DNA from: Provencibacterium sp.
Lineage (GTDB): Bacteria > Bacillota > Clostridia > Oscillospirales > Ruminococcaceae
Direction of reading: 5' to 3'
Assembly: GCA_022792175.1 (NCBI GenBank)
Contig: JAAWAN010000009.1
Location: 1 to 64,000, forward strand
Length of the DNA: 64,000 bases
A program made the position numbers and the translations under genes. The notes below the pieces were generated by a model that was given only the letters and a program-made list of their open reading frames with translations, was not told where the DNA came from and did not search any database. Below are positions 7,644-15,667 of this stretch, piece by piece (positions within the stretch are counted from its first letter, which is position 1; each line of letters begins with the position of its first letter).

Positions 7644-9063
7644 ATAGCAGCTCCTTTAAAATCTCCTGCATCCGTTGCGGGTTGGCGCGACCGGCGCTGC
7701 GGCGCATCAGCGCGCCCATGAGCGAAGAGAGCGCCGCCGTTTTTCCTCTGCGGTAGTCGGCCGCCGCAGGCGCATTCTCCTCAATAACCCGCTGCGCCAG
7801 CACGCGCAGCTCGGTTTCATCGCTCAGCTGGAAAAGCCCTTCCCGCTCTGCGAGCGCCGCCGGGTCCTCATCCTGCTCAAAAATCCGCTCCAGAAGTCGG
7901 CGGGCAGTGCCGCTGTTGAGCCTGCCCTCCCCCTGCATATCGGCGAGCGCCGCCAGATGGGCAGGCGCTATTAAAATTTTCTCCTCTTCCCCGGTCAGCT
8001 TCGGAAGAAGGGCGCTCAGCAGCAGGTTGGCCGCAAGCAGCGGATAGCGGCAGTTTTCCGCCGCTGCCTCAAAAAGGTCTGCCGCCGCACGGTTTTCCAC
8101 TATCCGCCCGGCCGTATAGGAGGGCAGCTGCCAGCACTGCCGGTAGCGGGCCTTGCGGGCATCCGGCAAAACGGGTATCTCCTTTTCCAGCAGTGCCAGC
8201 ACCTTTTCGGTCACCTCGATAGGGGGGAGATCCGGCTCGGGGAAATAGCGGTAATCATCAGCATTTTCCTTGCTGCGCATGGGGGAGGTTTTCCCGCTTG
8301 CCGGCTCGAAGCGGCGGGTCTGCTGCAAAATCGCCTCCCCCTCTTCGAGCAGCGCCGCCTGGCGGGAAAATTCATAGGCAATCGCCTTTTCCACATGCAG
8401 AAAGCTGTTGAGGTTTTTGATTTCGCAGCGCTCGCCCAGGCGCTGCTCCCCCCGCCGTCTCACCGATAGGTTGACGTCGCAGCGCAGCGACCCCTCGTTC
8501 ATGCGCACATCTGAAACGCCGGTATAGAGCAGAATGGCGCGCAGCTTCTGCAGATAGGCCCTGGCCTCAGCGGCAGAGCGCATATCCGGCTCGGAAACAA
8601 TCTCAATGAGCGGCACGCCGCAGCGGTTGCAGTCGATTCCCGTCCCCTTACCCTCCATGTGTACCAGCTTGCCCGCATCCTCCTCGATATGAATGCGGGT
8701 GATGCCGACGCGCTTTTCCCCCTGCGGCGTCTCGACAATAAGCCAGCCGTTTTCGCAGAGCGGCCGGTCATACTGGCTGATCTGGTAGGCCTTGGGCAGG
8801 TCGGGATAAAAATAGTTTTTGCGGTCCTGCCGGGAGAGGGGGGCAATGGTGCAGTTCATTGCCAGGCCCGCCTTGACCGCCAGGCGCACCACCTTTTCGT
8901 TTAAAACCGGCAGGCTGCCGGGCAGCCCCATGCAGACCGGGCAGCACTGGGTGTTCGGCGGCGCGCCAAAGCGGGTGGGACAGCCGCAGAAAATCTTCGT
9001 TTCGGTCGAAAGCTCCGCATGGACCTCCAGCCCGATCACCATTTCATAATCCGATATTGCCAT
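7642..9063 (-). CDS. gatB: Asp/Glu-tRNA(Asn/Gln) amidotransferase subunit B
   Basis: A 473-residue protein of normal GatB length. The N-terminal kinase-like domain has EVHAELSTETKIFCGCPTRF and the zinc-site CCPVC, followed by KNYFYPDLPKAYQISQYDRP. The C-terminal part is the helical and tail (YqeY-like) region. GatB phosphorylates the carboxyl of Asp or Glu bound to tRNA so that ammonia from GatA can amidate it. The start at ATG 9063 (MAISDYEMVIGLE) is preceded by AAGGAG; the open frame extends further upstream but lacks similarity there. It follows gatA by 124 bases and closes the operon before a strong terminator. Confidence 0.97.
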   Translation of the reverse strand: MAISDYEMVIGLEVHAELSTETKIFCGCPTRFGAPPNTQCCPVCMGLPGSLPVLNEKVVRLAVKAGLAMNCTIAPLSRQDRKNYFYPDLPKAYQISQYDRPLCENGWLIVETPQGEKRVGITRIHIEEDAGKLVHMEGKGTGIDCNRCGVPLIEIVSEPDMRSAAEARAYLQKLRAILLYTGVSDVRMNEGSLRCDVNLSVRRRGEQRLGERCEIKNLNSFLHVEKAIAYEFSRQAALLEEGEAILQQTRRFEPASGKTSPMRSKENADDYRYFPEPDLPPIEVTEKVLALLEKEIPVLPDARKARYRQCWQLPSYTAGRIVENRAAADLFEAAAENCRYPLLAANLLLSALLPKLTGEEEKILIAPAHLAALADMQGEGRLNSGTARRLLERIFEQDEDPAALAEREGLFQLSDETELRVLAQRVIEENAPAAADYRRGKTAALSSLMGALMRRSAGRANPQRMQEILKELL

Positions 9064-9187
9064 CTGAGTGGCCACTCCTTTCTTTGAAAGCCCGTCCGGG
9101 CCCGGCTCCGGCATTCCTTCCCCTGTAAGGGCAAAAGGCTGCCGTTTTAAAGGCGAAAGAGGGGAAAAGTGCCATCCCCCCTTTCTT

Positions 9188-10627
9188 TCAGCCCCTCTCA
9201 TAGGCGTAGCCGAGCCGGTAGAGCGTCTGCTCCGAAAGGGCGCGGCCGATAAGCTGCATCCCTACCGGCAGCCCCTGCTTATCCCGGCCGCAGGGCATGC
9301 TCAGCGCGGGCAACCCCGCCAGGTTGACCGGCACCGTGCAGATATCCCCCAGATACATCTCCAGCGGGCTGCCGGTCTTCTCGCCGAGCCGGTAGGCGGT
9401 AGTCGGCGCGACCGGGGCCAGAATGGCATCGCACGTCGAGAGAACCCGCGCAAAGTCCCGGATAATCAGCGTTCTTGCCTGCTGGGCCTTGCGGTAATAG
9501 GCATCATAATATCCGGCGCTCAGCACAAAGCTGCCCAGCAGAATGCGCCGGCGCACCTCCGGGCCAAATCCCTCGGTTCGGCTGCGCAGATAGAGGCTCT
9601 CCAAATCGCCGCAGCCCCTGGCGCGAAAGCCATATTTCACCCCGTCGAACCGGGCGAGGTTGGCCGAGGCCTCAGCGCTTGAGAGCACATAGTAGGCGGG
9701 CAGCGCATGCCGCAGCGCGGGAAGGTGGCAGGGCACAATCTCCGCCCCCAGCTCCCGAAAGTGCCCGGCCGCCTCTTTGACAGCGAAAGCGACCTCAGGG
9801 GAAATCCCCTCGGCAAAATATTCCTCCGGCAGCGCCAGGCGCAGCCCCTTCGCGCCCAGCGTCAAAAATCTGCAGTAGTCGGTATCAAAGCCGGAAAGCG
9901 AGGTGGCGTCCCGTTCATCGTGTCCGGCAATCTCCGAGAGGATGAGCGCGTTATCCTCCACCGAGCGGGTGAGCGGCCCCACCTGGTCCAGGCTGGAGGC
10001 GAAGGCGATGAGCCCATAGCGGGAAACGGTGCCATAGGTCGGCTTCATCCCCACCGCACCGCAGAAGGCGGCCGGCTGGCGGATGGAGCCGCCGGTATCC
10101 GAACCGAGGGCGAAGGCCGCCTCCCCGGCCGCGACGGCCGCCGCCGCACCGCCGCTGCTCCCACCCGGCGCGCGCATCGGATCCACCGGGTTGTGGGTGG
10201 GGTGAAAGGCGGAGTTTTCGGTGGTCGAGCCCATGGCAAACTCATCCATATTGAGCTTGCCGAGCGGCACCGTCCCTGCCTGCTGCAGCTTTTCCACCAC
10301 ATGCGCGCTGTAGGGGGGAATATAGTTTTCCAGCATCCGGGAGGCGCAGGTGGTGCGCACCCCCTCGGTGCAGAGGTTATCCTTAACTGCGCCCGGAATG
10401 CCGGCAAGCGCAGGCAGCTTTTTCCCGCTGCGGCGCAGGCGGTCCACCTGCGCCGCTGTCCCCAGCGCCTGCTCCTTCGTCACGCTCAGATAGGCGCCAA
10501 TAGTTTTTTCCTTCTCCTCTATCGCGCAAAGATAGGCCTTCGCCGCCTCTGTCGCCGTCAGCTCCCCCTGCCTCAGCGCGGCGCAGAGGGCCGAAACGCT
10601 CAGAGCGGTAATCTCCCTTTCGCTCAT
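9188..10627 (-). CDS. gatA: Asp/Glu-tRNA(Asn/Gln) amidotransferase subunit A
   Basis: A 479-residue amidase-signature enzyme that releases ammonia from glutamine for GatB. The Ser-cisSer-Lys triad is visible: Lys in GAVKDNL near residue 80, Ser in PGGSSGGAAAAVAAGE near 155 and the nucleophile Ser in GSDTGGSIRQPA near 178. The segment GTVSRYGLIAFASSLDQVGP is typical of GatA. The ATG overlaps the stop of the upstream aspS-gatC gene by four bases (ATGA), so the subunits are translationally coupled in the order C, A, B. Confidence 0.97.
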   Translation of the reverse strand: MSEREITALSVSALCAALRQGELTATEAAKAYLCAIEEKEKTIGAYLSVTKEQALGTAAQVDRLRRSGKKLPALAGIPGAVKDNLCTEGVRTTCASRMLENYIPPYSAHVVEKLQQAGTVPLGKLNMDEFAMGSTTENSAFHPTHNPVDPMRAPGGSSGGAAAAVAAGEAAFALGSDTGGSIRQPAAFCGAVGMKPTYGTVSRYGLIAFASSLDQVGPLTRSVEDNALILSEIAGHDERDATSLSGFDTDYCRFLTLGAKGLRLALPEEYFAEGISPEVAFAVKEAAGHFRELGAEIVPCHLPALRHALPAYYVLSSAEASANLARFDGVKYGFRARGCGDLESLYLRSRTEGFGPEVRRRILLGSFVLSAGYYDAYYRKAQQARTLIIRDFARVLSTCDAILAPVAPTTAYRLGEKTGSPLEMYLGDICTVPVNLAGLPALSMPCGRDKQGLPVGMQLIGRALSEQTLYRLGYAYERG

Positions 10628-12756
10628 CTTTTTTCCCCTCCCTCTTCGTCTGCCGCCCCTGCCTGCGCGTCGTGCAGCAGCTGCGGAACAAGCAGATAGC
10701 CCTCCAGCGTTTCCGGCGCACCCGCCAGCAGCTTTTCCCGCTCCATCGGCGGCCTCACCCTGTCCTGCCGGAAAACATTTTTGAGCGGCAGTATCTGCTC
10801 GGCCGGTTCTATTCCCTCGGCCGAAAGCGCCTCCAGCTCTCCGGCGAAGGCGACCATCTCCTCCAGCTGCCGGGTCAGCTGCGCCCTCTCCTTCACAGGC
10901 ACCTGCAGCCTGGAGAGCTGCGCAATATGGTCGATATCGATTTTTGTCTTCTCCCTATCCGCCGCCGGCTTTTCATGAGCGGCCTTTTCCTCCCGCTCAG
11001 AAATTCCCAGGGCTTCCAGCTGGGCCTCATCCACCGGGGCGGGCGCGCCGGTTAAGGGGCAGGAGCCATCCCGCAGCTTGGGGAAGGCGATAACCTCCCG
11101 CAGGCTCGAAGCGCCGGTCAGCAGCATGCAGAGCCGGTCGAGCCCGAAGGCAAAGCCGCCGTGCGGCGGTACGCCATAGCGGAAAGCCTCCACCAGAAAG
11201 CCGAAGCGCTCCCGGATTTCATCCCCGGTAAAGCCGAGTGCGCGAAACATTGCCTGCTGTATCTCCCGGGAGTGGATGCGCATGCTCCCGCTGCCAAGCT
11301 CGGTGCCATTTAACACCACATCAAACGACTGGGCGCGCACCCGGCCGGGATCGCTCTCGAGAAAGGGGATATCCTCCGGATAGGGCATGGTAAACGGATG
11401 GTGCGCCGCCACAAAGCGCCCCTGCTCCTCGCTCCACTCGAACTGCGGAAAATCAGTGACAAAGAGGAATTTGTACTGCGCCGGATCCCGAAGCTGCAGC
11501 CGCTCAGAGAGCTCGATGCGCACTGCCCCCAGTACCCTGCGCGCCGTTTCCAGCTTATCGGCGCAGAAGAGGATAAAGTCCCCCGGCCCGGCCTGCATCT
11601 CCCCCAGCAGGGCATCCATCTGCTGCCTTGTAAAATATTTGGTCAGCACCGAATAGAGCGAGCCATCCGGGCGAATGGCAATCCAGGCCATCCCCTTCGC
11701 GCCGTTTTTAATGGCGAGCGCTGTCAGCTCCTCAATTTCGCTGCGGCTCATCCCGGCGCAGCCGCAGGCGTTTATCGCCCGCACAACGCCCCCCTTCTCC
11801 ACCGCCGAGCGGAAAACCGAGAAGCCGCACCCTCTGCAGAGCGCGGTGAGCTCGATGATGGGCAGCGAAAAGCGCACATCCGGCTTGTCGGAGCCGTAGC
11901 GATCCATCGCCTCCTTCCAGCTGATGCGGGGAAAGGGCCCGGGGTCCTGCCCCTTGAGCGAGACCATCAAAGAGCGAAATAGCCTCTCCAACAGCTGCAG
12001 AATGTCCTCCTGCTCGATAAAGCTCATTTCCATATCCACCTGGGTAAACTCCGGCTGCCGGTCGGCGCGCAGATCCTCATCGCGAAAGCAGCGCGCCACC
12101 TGGTAGTAGCGGTCAATCCCGCCCACCATCAAAAGCTGCTTAAACAGCTGGGGGGACTGGGGCAGCGCATAAAAGGAGCCGCCATGCACCCGGGAGGGGA
12201 CCAGATAGTCCCGCGCGCCTTCCGGCGTGCTGCGGGTGAGCATGGGGGTTTCCACCTGCAGAAAGCCCTCCTTATCCAGAAATTCCTCCGCCGCCCGCAC
12301 CAGCCGGTGCCGAAAGCGCAGCCGCTCGCTCATCTCCGGGCGGCGCAGGTCGAGAACGCGATAGCGCAGGCGGATTTCCTCGCGCACCGCCGCGCTCTCC
12401 GCCGGGCGAAAGGGGGGCGTCTGCGCGGCGCTTAGCAGCTTAAAACTCTGCGCGCGCAGCTCGATGGTACCGCTCTTCAGCGCCGGGTTTACCGTTTCCT
12501 CCTCCCGCAGGCAGATTTCTCCTTCTGCCGAAACGACCGATTCGGGACGCACCGCCTCGGCGGCGGCAAAATCCCCGGCAGAGAGCCGTTCGGCGGAAAG
12601 CACCACCTGCAGCAGCCCCTCGCGGTCCCGCAGGTCCAGAAAGATGACCCCGCCCATGTCGCGAACCGCATGCACCCAGCCCATCACAACGGCGTTTCGC
12701 CCGATATCCCCCTCGCGCAGCGCGCCGCAGTAATCTGTTCGTTTCATTCCTGTCAT
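10624..12756 (-). CDS. aspS-gatC: Aspartyl-tRNA synthetase fused to amidotransferase subunit C
   Basis: A 710-residue protein. Residues 1 to about 590 are a bacterial-type class II AspRS: OB-fold anticodon domain (GWVHAVRDMGGVIFLDLRDR), motif 2 region (YYQVARCFRDEDLRADRQPE), inserted GAD domain near 280-420, and motif 3 FAFGLDRLCMLLTG. A charged linker follows, and residues about 605-695 are a complete GatC (IDIDHIAQLSRLQVP, ending in ETLEGYLLVPQLL). No separate gatC is present in the operon, so this fusion must supply it. It probably charges both tRNA-Asp and tRNA-Asn with Asp and holds GatA and GatB next to the product. The start at ATG 12756 has AAGGAG four to five bases upstream. Expression is controlled by the T-box leader. 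Confidence 0.93.
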   Translation of the reverse strand: MTGMKRTDYCGALREGDIGRNAVVMGWVHAVRDMGGVIFLDLRDREGLLQVVLSAERLSAGDFAAAEAVRPESVVSAEGEICLREEETVNPALKSGTIELRAQSFKLLSAAQTPPFRPAESAAVREEIRLRYRVLDLRRPEMSERLRFRHRLVRAAEEFLDKEGFLQVETPMLTRSTPEGARDYLVPSRVHGGSFYALPQSPQLFKQLLMVGGIDRYYQVARCFRDEDLRADRQPEFTQVDMEMSFIEQEDILQLLERLFRSLMVSLKGQDPGPFPRISWKEAMDRYGSDKPDVRFSLPIIELTALCRGCGFSVFRSAVEKGGVVRAINACGCAGMSRSEIEELTALAIKNGAKGMAWIAIRPDGSLYSVLTKYFTRQQMDALLGEMQAGPGDFILFCADKLETARRVLGAVRIELSERLQLRDPAQYKFLFVTDFPQFEWSEEQGRFVAAHHPFTMPYPEDIPFLESDPGRVRAQSFDVVLNGTELGSGSMRIHSREIQQAMFRALGFTGDEIRERFGFLVEAFRYGVPPHGGFAFGLDRLCMLLTGASSLREVIAFPKLRDGSCPLTGAPAPVDEAQLEALGISEREEKAAHEKPAADREKTKIDIDHIAQLSRLQVPVKERAQLTRQLEEMVAFAGELEALSAEGIEPAEQILPLKNVFRQDRVRPPMEREKLLAGAPETLEGYLLVPQLLHDAQAGAADEEGGEKR

Positions 12757-12905
12757 CCCTCTCCTTTCTTCTGATGCGGCCAGAAACGGCCGTTAAAAAG
12801 CGCCTGCCCGCCGGCCATGTGGCCGAACGGCATTCCTCTTTGCAGCAGGCGCAGCCTCCATATTCCTTAAAGACGGGGATTCCCGCGAAACAGGCTCAAA
12901 AAATG

Positions 12906-12941
12906 CAAAAAAGCCCTTCATCCCACAGGGACGAAAGGCTT
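12906..12941 (-). terminator. T-box regulated terminator
   Basis: On the minus strand AGCCTTTCGTCCC pairs with GGGATGAAGGGCT around a TGT loop, followed by TTTTTT. It is the terminator alternative to the T-box antiterminator. Confidence 0.85.
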
Positions 12942-13245
12942 CCGATAGCTTTCCGCGGTACCACCCTCAGTGGCCCGCGCCGTTGCGGGCCCACCTCTTG
13001 ACACGACGGTCAGCGGCAGTAACGGGCCGCGCACGCCCGCGCCTACTCAGCCTGTCGCTTTTCGGGCGGGAACTCCGGGATGTTCTTCCTCTGCCGCCTT
13101 CGCGCCGGTTTTCAGCTTCCCCGGCTCTCTGCAGCGCCGAACAGGCAGAGTACTTTTTCCCATCATCGTTTTTTGGCAAATGTATTCAAATCAGCAGCGT
13201 TCCCGCCTTTTATGGCTGGAACGCTTCAGGCAGCCGCCTGATTGG
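12906..13245 (-). promoter_or_regulatory. T-box leader of the aspS-gatC-gatA-gatB operon
   Basis: On the minus strand the conserved antiterminator sequence AGGGTGGTACCGCGG lies at 12953-12967. It is followed by a terminator hairpin (12911-12941) and a T run. Upstream, Stem I features are visible: AGTA near 13153, CAGAGAG near 13128 and GCTGAAAACCGGC near 13110. The likely specifier loop contains GAAGAACA (13081-13088), in which GAA (Glu) and AAC (Asn) overlap by two bases as GAAC at 13082-13085. Uncharged tRNA binding would favour the antiterminator and switch on the operon. Confidence 0.92.
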
Positions 13246-13250
13246 CTATT

Positions 13251-13279
13251 AGTATAACCGGCCGAACCGGGTTTCGCAA
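13251..13279 (-). promoter_or_regulatory. Promoter of the T-box / aspS-gatC operon
   Basis: TTGCGA (13274-13279) and TATACT (13251-13256) on the minus strand are separated by 17 bases. The start point would fall near 13244, just before Stem I of the T-box. Confidence 0.75.
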
Positions 13280-13326
13280 TCCCTTTTTCTCAAAAATGCG
13301 GCAGCCGGCCAAAAGATTGGTAAAAC

Positions 13327-13361
13327 AAACGCAAAACCGCTTTAGGCAGTTTTGCGTTTTT
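13327..13361. terminator. Bidirectional terminator after the Rrf2-NUDIX gene
   Basis: Arms AAACGCAAAAC and GTTTTGCGTTT with a short GC-containing middle, flanked by T-rich sequence on the plus strand and A-rich on the other side. It ends the minus-strand Rrf2-NUDIX transcript just before the T-box promoter. Confidence 0.65.
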
Positions 13362-13386
13362 GTAAATATTTGAGAGTACAGCAGCT

Positions 13387-14322
13387 TCAAACCCGATCCC
13401 AAAAAGGCAACCACCACTCCCGCTGAGCGGGAACAAATTCGGGCCCCTGCATAAACTGCAGAAATTCCTCCCTCTTTAACCAGCGGTAGGAAATGGTCTC
13501 CTTCTCCTGCAGGAGAATGGCATCCTTCGGCCAGCTGGTGACGCACAAAAAGCCAAAATAAAAGGTATGCTCCCCATCGCTTTGCGAATAAAGCAGCGTT
13601 AAATTTTCAGCCCTGATGCCGGTCTCCTCTCTCAGCTCGCGAAGCGCCCCCTGATAGGGCGTTTCCCCCTTTAGCACACAGCCGCCCGCGCCGGCCACAA
13701 ACAGGCCGGGGTAGCTCTCTTTCCCCTCATCGCGCTGCATCAAAAGATAGCTTCCGTCCTCATGGCGCACCAGCACATTGCTGACGATATGAAAAAGCCC
13801 CTCGGGAAGCGGACCTTCCCGATAGAGAGTGCAGCCGGCCGGTTCGCCGTTCGGCAGATAGGCATCCCATTCCTCCGGGATTTCCTCCTGCTGCGGCTTC
13901 TCCTCTGGCAGTCCGTTTTCCACAATATCGGAAAAGCGCACCGCTGCCAGCCTATCGTTGACCATGCTGCTGATATCGGCGAAAACCCGGTGAAAGCTGC
14001 AGCAGCTGCCACCGTTTGGGTTGCTGCAGATATAGTCCCCCGCATCATCTACACAGCGGGAGAGGGCATAGGGACCCTCCACCGTTTCAATCACATCCCT
14101 GAGGGTGATTTCCGCAAGCGGACGGGCGATTTCATAGCCCCCCTGGGTTCCCTTAAACGAGCAGACAATGCCGGCCGCTACCAGCTTGCGCAGAATCTTA
14201 AGTGCAAAGCGCAGGGTAACGCCCGTACGCTGAGCAATCGTTTTGGCATCGGTGCGCCTGCCGCCGACTGCCAGGCAATGAACAATGCGAATGGCATAAT
14301 CGGCTTCGAGTGTGATGTGCAT
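13387..14322 (-). CDS. Rrf2-family regulator fused to a NUDIX hydrolase domain
   Basis: A 311-residue fusion. Residues 1 to about 135 are an Rrf2-type winged helix protein: MHITLEADYAIRIVHCL at the N-terminus, KILRKLVAAGIVCSFKGTQG as helix and wing, and four cysteines in RCVDDAGDYICSNPNGGSCC that could bind an Fe-S cluster or sense redox state. Residues about 180-311 are a NUDIX domain with an intact Nudix box (G-x5-E-x7-REL-x-EE-x-GI, within GETPYQGALRELREETGI). NUDIX enzymes cleave nucleoside diphosphates linked to another group. The combination suggests a regulator that binds or cleaves a nucleotide-type ligand, like NrtR but with another DNA-binding fold and the opposite domain order. The ATG at 14322 is chosen because similarity starts there. 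Confidence 0.85.
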   Translation of the reverse strand: MHITLEADYAIRIVHCLAVGGRRTDAKTIAQRTGVTLRFALKILRKLVAAGIVCSFKGTQGGYEIARPLAEITLRDVIETVEGPYALSRCVDDAGDYICSNPNGGSCCSFHRVFADISSMVNDRLAAVRFSDIVENGLPEEKPQQEEIPEEWDAYLPNGEPAGCTLYREGPLPEGLFHIVSNVLVRHEDGSYLLMQRDEGKESYPGLFVAGAGGCVLKGETPYQGALRELREETGIRAENLTLLYSQSDGEHTFYFGFLCVTSWPKDAILLQEKETISYRWLKREEFLQFMQGPEFVPAQREWWLPFWDRV

Positions 14323-14400
14323 AGAGACTGACCATCCCTTTCTTTTCGGACAAAAAACTACCAATCTGCAAAGGGAAAGTCAATATCCCCTACCTGTTTA

Positions 14401-14429
14401 ATTATATACCAATTCTGTCAATCAATCAA
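14401..14429 (-). promoter_or_regulatory. Promoter of the Rrf2-NUDIX gene
   Basis: TTGATT (14424-14429) and TATAAT (14401-14406) on the minus strand with a 17-base spacer. It overlaps the 3' end of rpoD, so the regulator gene is transcribed separately from rpoD. Confidence 0.65.
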
Positions 14430-15504
14430 GATAATCCTTTAACTTTTTGCTGCGGGAGGGGTGGCGCAGCTTGCGCAGCGCCTTCGCCTCAATCTGCCGG
14501 ATGCGCTCGCGCGTTACGTCGAATTCCTTGCCGACCTCCTCAAGGGTGCGGCTGCGCCCATCCTCCAGACCAAAGCGCAGGCGCAGTACCTTCTCCTCGC
14601 GCGGGGTGAGGGTGGAGAGCACATCCGAAAGCTGCTCCTTTAACAGGGTGTGGCTGGCGGCATCCGAGGGGGCGGGCGCATCATCATCGGGGATGAAGTC
14701 GCCGAGGTGGCTGTCCTCCTCCTCGCCGATGGGGGTCTCGAGCGAAACCGGCTCCTGGGCAACGCGCATAATCTCCCGCACCTTTTCCACCGGCATTTCG
14801 AGCACCTCGGAAATCTCCTCCGCGCTCGGCTCATGGCCGTTTTTGTGCAGCAGCTGGCTGCTGACCTTTTTCACCTTGTTGATGGTCTCCACCATATGCA
14901 CCGGAATGCGGATGGTGCGCGCCTGGTCGGCGATGGCACGGGTGATGGCCTGGCGGATCCACCAGGTGGCATAGGTAGAAAATTTGAAGCCCTTGGTGTG
15001 GTCAAACTTCTCCACCGCCTTGATGAGTCCGAGGTTTCCCTCCTGAATGAGGTCGAGAAACTGCATGCCGCGCCCTACATACCTTTTGGCAATGCTGACG
15101 ACCAGCCGCAGGTTCGCCTCGCTCAAGCGCTTTCTGGCATAGGGGTCGCCGGTGGACATGCGGGTGGCAAGGTCGATTTCCTCCTCCGGGGTGAGCAGCG
15201 GCACCCGGCCGATTTCCTTGAGATAGACCTTCACCGGGTCATCAATGTTGATGCCCTCCGCCGAGAGGGTGCTCTCCAGGTCCTCGCTGGTCGCCATGGG
15301 AAGCTTGAAGTCCTCATCGAGCGGGGAGGCCATATCCTCTACAATATCGATATGATAGTTTTCCAGCGTATCATAGAGCTTATCGACCTGCTCCACATCG
15401 AAATCCAGCTCCTCGAGAACATCGTTGAGCTCCTTGGTGGTTACGCGGCCGCGCTCCTTGCCCTTTTCGATCAGTTCCTTGATGACCTGCTTCTTGTCTG
15501 CCAA
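14422..15504 (-). CDS. rpoD: Primary RNA polymerase sigma factor
   Basis: A 360-residue SigA/RpoD of the short Bacillota type. Region 1.1 is at the N-terminus ([18 protein letters not shown]), region 1.2 contains [20 protein letters not shown], region 2 contains [20 protein letters not shown], region 3 [14 protein letters not shown] and region 4 [20 protein letters not shown] with the -35-binding helix. It directs most housekeeping transcription; many promoters annotated here fit its consensus. The start is TTG with AGGGGG eight bases upstream. It follows dnaG on the same strand, the usual macromolecular-synthesis order. Confidence 0.98.
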   Translation of the reverse strand: MADKKQVIKELIEKGKERGRVTTKELNDVLEELDFDVEQVDKLYDTLENYHIDIVEDMASPLDEDFKLPMATSEDLESTLSAEGINIDDPVKVYLKEIGRVPLLTPEEEIDLATRMSTGDPYARKRLSEANLRLVVSIAKRYVGRGMQFLDLIQEGNLGLIKAVEKFDHTKGFKFSTYATWWIRQAITRAIADQARTIRIPVHMVETINKVKKVSSQLLHKNGHEPSAEEISEVLEMPVEKVREIMRVAQEPVSLETPIGEEEDSHLGDFIPDDDAPAPSDAASHTLLKEQLSDVLSTLTPREEKVLRLRFGLEDGRSRTLEEVGKEFDVTRERIRQIEAKALRKLRHPSRSKKLKDYLD

Positions 15505-15667
15505 AACTTTTTCCCCCTAAACTGTTGGGATGACGCACGGGGAAGCGGTCCTTTTGCCTTCCCTTTTTCGTGCCCGCCATCCGGCTGGCTGTTCTTCCTT
15601 CGGGCCTGTATATTTAAACGGGGTCGGCCGGCAAAAATCCTTTCTTTCCCGCCTGCCAAACCGCCCT

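Noticed and set aside
9707-10699. 330-codon plus-strand open frame opposite gatA and aspS-gatC
   Set aside because: It is a shadow of strongly supported genes on the other strand, Arg/Gly-rich, with no recognisable domain or ribosome site.
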